Source: Zygnema cylindricum (Eukaryota > Streptophyta > Zygnematophyceae > Zygnematales > Zygnemataceae). From it: DNA of 12,500 nucleotides. Made by a program: the position numbers and the translations under genes. Of this stretch, positions 7,735 to 12,500 are shown piece after piece (the first letter of the stretch is position 1; every line of letters begins with the position of its first letter). The stretch spans positions 1 to 12,500 of the forward strand of contig JBBHKE010001122.1 in NCBI GenBank assembly GCA_037447655.1, in the 5' to 3' direction. A model generated the notes under the pieces. That model was not told the origin of the DNA. It did no database searches and saw only the letters and a list, made by a program, of their open reading frames with translations.

Positions 7735-9794
7735 CTATGCAAGGTTGGTGAACTGAGAAGAGGATGGTCCGGCTCGGCAGACAAACTGAACCGGTGAAAT
7801 TACCCCTGGATCTGCGTCCTTTGGCTCGGGGCCGCCTCCTTCTCCGGTAGAAGGAGTGCCCGACGAGAGATGGGCGCCCCCCCCCAATGAGGAAGTTGCA
7901 CCTACTGGTGATTTAGCGGAAAAACCTGTAGTTCCCTTGGGTTTGTTTTTTGGGGAAAGAAGAGACTATCAGCTTGGGGAAAGAAGTCTAAAATTCTGCT
8001 CCTCTATATTCAAGTGAGGCTTGTTCTTCTCAGAGTACTTCTTCCATCGAGGGATTTTGGAGAAGTGGTTTAACCACCGGGGGTGCTTTATTGATTGGTG
8101 GAGAAGGAGATGGAGATGACTGAGGGCTACGAGCAAAAGGCGTCTATTTTCTTGTACGCCTTCTGGAGGCCTCAAGTGGAGGTGTTCCCTCGCTGGAAGC
8201 AGGAGAACGCCAGTTAGGAGGAGAGTAGGCAAGGACGTCGTATTTGTATGGTAAGACAGGTGGCCCCCGGGACCCACGAACTGCAGCAGCCGGAGAAACG
8301 GATGGAGAAGGAGAGGATGCCTGAGGTGGTGATGGTGGAGGAGTGGAAAGTTCGAGGGAAATCTGTTGTCTCCGGTCGGGTTGTAATAACACCACAGCCT
8401 CCGGAGTTGAAGACCTAGCCACTGAGACAAAAGTGGGACACTCACTAGTGGCGGCTGCAACGTTACCCGTTAGATCTGCACCCATCCCCTGTTTGTGAGG
8501 TCCTGTTGTTCCCCCCCCTTTCTACTGAAGAGGAGACTCCGGTCTAATTTCCGAGGAAATCCTGGGAGCTTGCATCTTCGAAGGGGTTGTCTGCACTGTA
8601 GGTTGTCTCTAAGCAGAGGGACCGGTCTCTCTAGGAGGAGCTACCTATCCCCTAAGGATCCCTCTTGATATCCATCTAGCCTCCCTTATGAGGAGCAATT
8701 CTTGTTCGAGGGCCGTCTTCCCCTCTTCTTCAAGAGCTTCCCAATCGATGGTGACGGGTCCAGCCCCTACCGTAGCCTGACTCTGGGATTGCAAGATATC
8801 AACCAGTTTTTGTGTACTGCTCACCACTCCTGAGAGATCCGCAATCCCCAAACTTGGTACCTTGGGATCGGTGGGTCTAAAACACCACAACCCTCTGATG
8901 GTCGAACCGCCGGAGCAAAAGGAGACTTTGAGCTCGGAGAGGTGGAATCGGAAGGGAAGAACGGTTCCACTTTAGGTCGGGGAGCGAACCTGCCCTTGCG
9001 GTCCCGATGATCAAACCTGTACCCTTTCTTTGGCTCGGGTAACCCTCGCTTGCTAGTCCCTTCCCCGGCCCGTGTCCGAGGGAACGCCTCGCCGTGAGCT
9101 GGCCTGCTGGTTGCGGTGTCCAGGGATGGGGTGGGTTGCTGGTATGAAGTTGATGGTCCTCCTTGTTGCTCTGGTACGGAGGTTGGGGGGCCACTCTCGG
9201 ATGAACTGCTGAGTATCTCCATTACACCTCACACTGGGCGTACCACTCTGGCTCGATCTGGCCTGGCTACTCGCTGCACCAACTCTTTCTTAACCTTCAA
9301 CTCATGGAGATCATGAAGGGCTAAGATTTCTTTGCGACCTGGCTGGTTAGGATCGGTCAGGATCTTAAGATCCATGTACATTTCTGCTATCGGTGCCTTA
9401 GATCGGGTATAGCGACCGATATCGGGAAGGTGACTACGGACCGCTTCCTTGTGAGCCAACCCTTTTCTACGACTTTTAGGGGATAAGGGCGGCCTCTCCG
9501 CCTTCTCTGAAGCCCTAGCTCTGACTTACTCGAACAACGTTGGGAAATTCTTGGGGGAAAAGACAAGTGGAGGTGGAGGAGTTCGTCTCCTCTCTGGGTG
9601 CGTAGAAGGAGTGTCGACCGCAACCTCCGAGGGCATCTCTCCCTTAAGAAACCGCATTATGTGTACAAGTGAGCCAAAGGGGGTGCTCCCTCGGGCACCT
9701 GTGACTCTTCCTCCTGGGCCACCGCTTCTTGCCTCTCCTGCTCGTCCGATCTGACACCCGGAAGATCCTTATCTTGGACTTCTCCTCCCCTCAT
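7735..9794 (-). pseudogene. unrecognised Pro/Ser-rich ORF1 or N-terminal Gag extension
   Basis: Several open blocks join by frame tracking into one long reading. A start at ATG 9,792-9,794 (MRGGEVQDKDLPG) leads into an acidic Glu/Gln stretch. After a frameshift near 9,665 come IMRFLKGEMPSE, PERRRTPPPPLVFSPK, and a more ordered block with YMDLKILTDPNQPGRKEIL and ALHDLHELKVKKELVQRV. Next are Ser/Thr/Pro-rich and basic stretches, a frameshift near 8,880, LSGVVSSTQKLVDILQSQSQ with an acidic helix, and a proline-rich tail. It ends at TAG 7,735-7,737, four codons before and in frame with the Gag Met. Stops: TAA 9,526-9,528, TGA 9,229-9,231, TAG 8,645-8,647, 8,609-8,611, 8,522-8,524 and 8,144-8,146, TGA 8,030-8,032, TAG 7,988-7,990. 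No family is recognised. The even spread of lesions and the shared frame with gag suggest it belongs to the element. Confidence 0.6.
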
Positions 9795-10521
9795 AGCTGA
9801 CTGGAGAAGAAGATCTAATTCCCCTTATAAAAGTACTTCGACCTGAGCACCTATCCTCTTTAACCTAAAGAGACAGGTTGCTGTTTTAGTATTGTGACTT
9901 CCTGTTGGAAGCCTAACAAAAATCCTCTCAAAATCCACTATTCTGGTACAAAAGATTCTGGTAATCGACCCTGGAAGAAACCTTACCAGAGCCCCAAAAA
10001 GGACTACCAAAGAGAGAACCCAGATGCTTCCACTCAGAAAAATGAAAGGATATAAATATAAAAATGTTGTCTCAGAATTAACATTATCACCTTGCCCTTA
10101 GAAAAATAGAGAAATAAAGTTAGAGTGTGGAATAATAGCAAGCTAGCTCAACCTACCCCCAAAACGTAACGTGGACAATCAAAAGGAGACGAAATCACCC
10201 CGTGAAAACCCCGAAACAGGTAAGGCCTCCTTAACTCCTCGATTTCCACGAACCGGAACTGGCAAAACCCTTCTTGGTTTCTAACAAACACCGGTCCCCA
10301 AACCGCCCAAAACAGGAAAGACGGTGCCAACCACCCAACCGGACTACGATTTCCACAAAAGACGGATGCAAACCAAGATGGCAATAGGGTCACAATCACA
10401 TGCAAAACAAAAGTTCTCCACAAGAAAGTTTGCTGGAATTTCTAGGGTTTTTCTCAGGAGACAGTACTAAAACAGCAACCTGTCTCCCTCGGCCCCAAGT
10501 GCCTTATACAAGCCAAGTTTG
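9795..10521 (-). other. element leader region, possibly partly coding or with an intron
   Basis: Between the candidate primer-binding site and the ORF1 Met at 9,794 there is about 0.7 kb. The part nearest ORF1 is open in the same frame (about 10,010 to 9,828; RLPTGSHNTKTATCLF then AQVEVLL, TAA at 9,825-9,827), so coding sequence may extend upstream. A separate 91-codon frame lies at 10,423-10,148 (FVRNQEGFCQFRFVE), of unknown meaning. Between them, an AT- and pyrimidine-rich stretch (about 10,030-10,145) has a GGTAGGTTGAG donor-like start and TTTTTCTGAG-like acceptor ends, so an intron is possible but unproven. AAAACCCTAG, common in plant 5' leaders, occurs near 10,441-10,452 on this strand. 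Confidence 0.35.
9870..10486. repeat. 22-bp perfect inverted repeat, arms ~575 bp apart
   Basis: The 22 bases at 9,870-9,891 (GAGACAGGTTGCTGTTTTAG and two more) are the exact reverse complement of 10,465-10,486, with weaker pairing just inside. The left arm lies in sequence that reads as coding (TKTATCLF); the right arm lies in the leader. The flanking bases show no target-site duplication (CCTAAA on one side, CCTCGG on the other), so a MITE is not well supported. In the element transcript the two arms could pair. Confidence 0.8.
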
Positions 10522-10538
10522 TCCTACGATAGTACCAA
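10522..10538 (-). promoter_or_regulatory. candidate primer-binding site (minus strand)
   Basis: On the minus strand TTGGTACTATCGTAGGA directly follows ...GCTTTGACA. An LTR ending in CA followed by a TGG-beginning primer-binding site is the standard arrangement, and the location upstream of the leader fits. It does not match the usual plant initiator-tRNA site (TGGTATCAGAGC) beyond TGGTA, so the priming tRNA is unknown and the call is tentative. Confidence 0.3.
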
Positions 10539-11009
10539 TGTCAAAGCAATACTAGGAGCCAATCACCGGCCAGGAATTGTTATTGTACGGACATAAGACA
10601 AAACATGTTGTACTACACTCAGGGCAAAAAGTTTGGCGACTATCTCCGGCTATATTAGAAGCCACGTGGTTTTCTATGACACAATCCTGAGCAACAAAGT
10701 TCTAAATTAACATGAAACGCCTAACTTTGACTCACATTAATAAATGCTCTGCCCGGCTGGTGGACCTGAACTAACGTCCTATTGATAGCCAACAGCAAAA
10801 TCTACAAGACTATCCCAAAGGTTACGTGGCGTTCCACAATGTATCCCCCAATGGGATAGTTGGCAACTGGTCACATGTAACATGATGGTAATCTTTGGAA
10901 CGGAGTAACTTCGTCGTCCGGCCTCCGTTAGGCGCAAAATAAAGTGTGGTCCGTTTAGTTAAGAAAATAGAAGAATCTGGTTTGGCTGAGTGCGCTCTTT
11001 TCCCCGTAC
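10539..11009 (-). repeat. candidate 5' LTR remnant / upstream non-coding region
   Basis: If the primer-binding site above is right, the LTR ends at 10,539 (TGTCAAAG on the plus strand) and extends to the right. No coding frame is visible. Possible regulatory elements include a perfect G-box CACGTG at 10,663-10,668 and an AATATA-type AT-rich stretch near 10,651-10,657 on the minus strand. The outer end cannot be placed, because there is no second LTR in the window to align with and no target-site duplication can be recognised. Confidence 0.3.
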
Positions 11010-11395
11010 TTTAATGACCGTACAGAGGAAAAAAGCCCAGGAATCCTTGGTAAGATAAAATGGGTGCCTGTGAAGCACACGAGCTTGACAAGATCAAGAC
11101 TCCCTCTTTTGAGCTCCCCTCATTTCCCTTCTTTAAATCCATTGGAGTCGTACAACTATTTGCTTTATCCATTTGAATTTTTTCAAGCATATTCGTTATT
11201 GCTACCTTTTGAGTTAGTCTAATTGTTTTCTTCTCTCTATCCCATTCCATCTGAATTCCCAAAATCTACTTTGCCTCTCCCTAGTCCTTCATTTCAAATC
11301 TACTCTTTAGATCCCTTTTCAATCCATTAATTTTCTCCATTGATTTACTCAAAACAAGCAAATCATCCATTTACTCATCAAGCTATTTTTTGCTC
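11010..11395 (-). pseudogene. Ty1/copia reverse transcriptase fragment
   Basis: Minus-strand translation gives the conserved C-terminal half of a copia RT: a catalytic box now reading stop-MDD in place of YVDD (about 11,360-11,371) followed by LLVLSKSMEKI, KRDLKSRFEMKD, ILGIQMEWDREKKTIRLTQ and NSCTTPMDLKKG. Stops interrupt it at the Tyr of YVDD (TAA) and at two TAG codons where the family has KDLGEAKW (Leu and Trp). After about 11,130 the reading becomes unlike RT. Upstream of about 11,395 no further copia sequence appears, so this is a short relic of a second, unrelated LTR element on the same strand. Confidence 0.85.
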
Positions 11396-11771
11396 GTGCC
11401 CGTCACGCACATGTATAGAAAAAAATTGTAGGGGTTTCGGACCTCCACTTTTATTCATGCGGTCCTTTGCAAAATTTTGCGCCGTCGTCGCCTCTCCCTT
11501 TTCCCTCTTGCACCATCGCTTTTATCTCACACTTTTGAGAATGAGACACGACAATATTAGTTTAAACTTTGAAAAATATTATTTTTGACAATTTTAAGGT
11601 TTTTTTTTATGGCAAGTCGAGTGAAAAAAGAAGAAATAATAGTCGCAGGGGACTCGGTGCTTTGCCTTTTAATTACCAAGGGCTTGTCGTTTTTGTACAC
11701 GCAGACCAATAAGAGCGTCACAATTTTTCGTAGGATTTACATGTACTCCACGTATCAATCCGTTTCCGGTA

Positions 11772-11888
11772 GTGTACGGATATCGAGAACACGACAACGT
11801 GATGTGACAGGATCGCACGCGCAAAAATTAAAATTACGATACTGTACGTTACTTTACCGATATTGATAACACGACATGTTGGCGTGAC
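11772..11888. repeat. degenerate direct repeat, ~36-bp units
   Basis: GTACGGATATCGAGAACACG (start about 11,774) and TTACCGATATTGATAACACG (start about 11,853) align with few mismatches, and both continue as ACA...GTGAC. They look like two old copies of one unit about 80 bases apart. Confidence 0.5.
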
Positions 11889-11905
11889 GTCAAATTTTTT
11901 TGGAT

Positions 11906-11959
11906 ATGAATCAATGTTGACGTCAACTTACGTCAACAAAAACGTCGCGATGTGATTCA
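11906..11959. repeat. nested palindromes with TGACGTCA core
   Basis: GTTGACGTCAAC at 11,916-11,927 is a perfect 12-bp palindrome. It is enclosed by ATGAATCA (11,906-11,913) and its reverse complement TGATTCAT (11,952-11,959). TGACGTCA is a known bZIP-type binding core, but use here is unproven. Confidence 0.5.
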
Positions 11960-12030
11960 TGTTGCTATACGATTAAGCGCCGATGACTTAAATTCGTCCG
12001 TACCAAACCATCCTTGAAGTTGTCGACCCC

Positions 12031-12326
12031 AGATCAACTGTCGCGATCACTTTGTCCTCGTGGCTGTACTGTAGTCACTTTGTCGTCGTCGCTGTATTGT
12101 AGTGTAGCAGTTTCGAATCGTCCTGTCAAGGGTACAAAAAATCTATCGTCGCTGTCGCTGCGATATCGTTTCACTTACTTGTACGGTTAACTCGCATCGA
12201 CAGCATCCTGGTACCTGTCGTGGCCACCATGATGTCGGCCGCGGGTCAACTGTCGCGATCACTTTGTCGTCGTTGTTGTACTGTAGTGTAGCGGTTTCAA
12301 TCCGTCTTGTCAAGCGTACAAAGAAT
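12031..12326. repeat. direct repeat of ~90-110 bp with an internal 28-bp tandem duplication
   Basis: TCAACTGTCGCGATCACTTT at 12,034 recurs at 12,246, and the similarity continues through CTGTAGTGTAGC and TGTCAAG-GTACAAA to about 12,143 and 12,326 respectively. The first copy additionally has two adjacent 28-bp units (12,047-12,074 and 12,075-12,102) where the second copy has one. No coding or known repeat family is recognised. Confidence 0.8.
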
Positions 12327-12500
12327 ATAGGTCCATAATTTTTGTATAGAGATTACCATTACTTCCCATCTTCTTTTTTTTTCCCTTGAATTTGATCTTG
12401 TTCCTCGTCTATTATTAAATTACTTTATACTTTACGAATTGTCACTCTTTCCATTCATTTGCAAAAGCTTGAAATATTTAGTAAGTGATTTTTACATGTT

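Larger units (their letters stand above)
905..10546 (-). mobile_element. degenerate Ty3/gypsy LTR retrotransposon carrying a DNA methyltransferase, 3'-truncated
   Basis: Read on the minus strand, the order is Gag with zinc knuckles, protease, cytosine-C5 methyltransferase, reverse transcriptase, RNase H, integrase. Integrase after RNase H is the Ty3/gypsy (Metaviridae) order. Frame tracking shows the reading runs from about 9,794 to 912 with only about six frame changes (near 9,665, 8,880, 7,960, 7,240, 6,260, 2,550 and 1,505, some approximate) and 25 in-frame stop codons. Such a copy cannot make its polyprotein. At the 5' side there is a candidate LTR end and primer-binding site at 10,522-10,546; at the 3' side the element stops inside integrase. 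Whether a C-terminal chromodomain existed cannot be judged because that part is missing. The methyltransferase between protease and RT is the unusual cargo. Confidence 0.9.
11396..12500. other. non-coding right flank with degenerate repeats
   Basis: I see no supportable gene. A 93-codon plus-strand frame at 11,585-11,866 lacks any motif and lies in AT-rich, repeat-like DNA. The stretch from 11,740 to 12,330 is rich in GTAC, GTCG and TGACG words and contains the direct repeats listed separately; the last 150 bases are AT-rich with pyrimidine runs. Confidence 0.6.

Noticed and set aside
7725-7735. AGGAGG-like ribosome-binding site just before the gag ATG on the minus strand
   Set aside because: All other evidence points to a eukaryotic nuclear retrotransposon, so a Shine-Dalgarno match is most likely coincidence.
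7969-8460. 163-codon Leu/His/Pro-rich minus-strand frame
   Set aside because: It overlaps the Ser/Pro-rich ORF1 reading in another frame; its Leu/His richness is what Pro/Ser codons give when shifted by one base.
9870-10486. MITE insertion bounded by 22-bp terminal inverted repeats
   Set aside because: No target-site duplication at the outer edges, and the left arm reads as part of a continuous coding frame. It is kept only as an inverted repeat.
10502-10508. TATAAGG on the minus strand as the element promoter
   Set aside because: It would lie downstream of the candidate primer-binding site; without a transcript start it cannot be separated from a chance AT word.
11585-11866. 93-codon plus-strand frame
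   Set aside because: AT-rich surroundings, no motif, overlaps degenerate repeats; could occur by chance.
12047-12102. CRISPR-like repeat array
   Set aside because: Only two adjacent 28-bp copies with no spacers between them; a tandem duplication.

Overview
The window looks like repeat-rich nuclear DNA of a green plant-lineage organism. My guess is a charophyte-grade alga, bryophyte, lycophyte or fern; the species cannot be fixed from the sequence. I see no intact cellular gene, no operon-like packing and no prokaryotic signals. The dominant object is one old, degenerate Ty3/gypsy-type LTR retrotransposon on the minus strand, running from about 10,540 down to about 905.

Read 5'->3' on the minus strand, it has: a candidate LTR end and primer-binding site (about 10,539); a 0.7 kb leader; a long Pro/Ser-rich unrecognised ORF1 or Gag extension (about 9,794 to 7,735); Gag with two CCHC zinc knuckles (7,722 to about 6,261); a charged linker (to 5,389); an aspartic protease (DTGA at 5,224-5,235); a cytosine-C5 DNA methyltransferase domain (about 4,650 to 3,600); reverse transcriptase (YIDD at 2,647-2,658); RNase H; and an integrase cut off at about 905. 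Everything from the protease through the DNMT to the RT palm stays in one reading frame, so the methyltransferase is an internal domain of the polyprotein and not a neighbouring gene.

The copy is dead. I located 25 in-frame stop codons and about six frameshifts, one of them caused by an exact-looking 19-bp tandem duplication in gag. Several stops fall on positions where the family has Trp, Cys or Arg/Gln, as expected from G-to-A/C-to-T decay. Both zinc knuckles have lost their second Cys, and the methyltransferase has lost the glycines of its SAM-binding motif I, although its catalytic Cys remains.

The flanks are non-coding. Positions 1-904 hold short hairpins, a 31-bp tandem repeat, a tRNA-like/pol III B-box segment and a larger inverted repeat. 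Positions 10,540-12,500 hold the candidate LTR, an eroded Ty1/copia RT fragment (11,010-11,395, minus) and degenerate GTAC/GTCG-rich repeats (11,770-12,330).

The main point of interest is the DNA-methyltransferase-carrying retrotransposon. DNMT capture by retrotransposons has been reported in charophytes and dinoflagellates (de Mendoza and colleagues, 2018, recalled from memory), so the phenomenon is not new. The exact PR-DNMT-RT layout, the long N-terminal ORF and the host may still be worth comparing.
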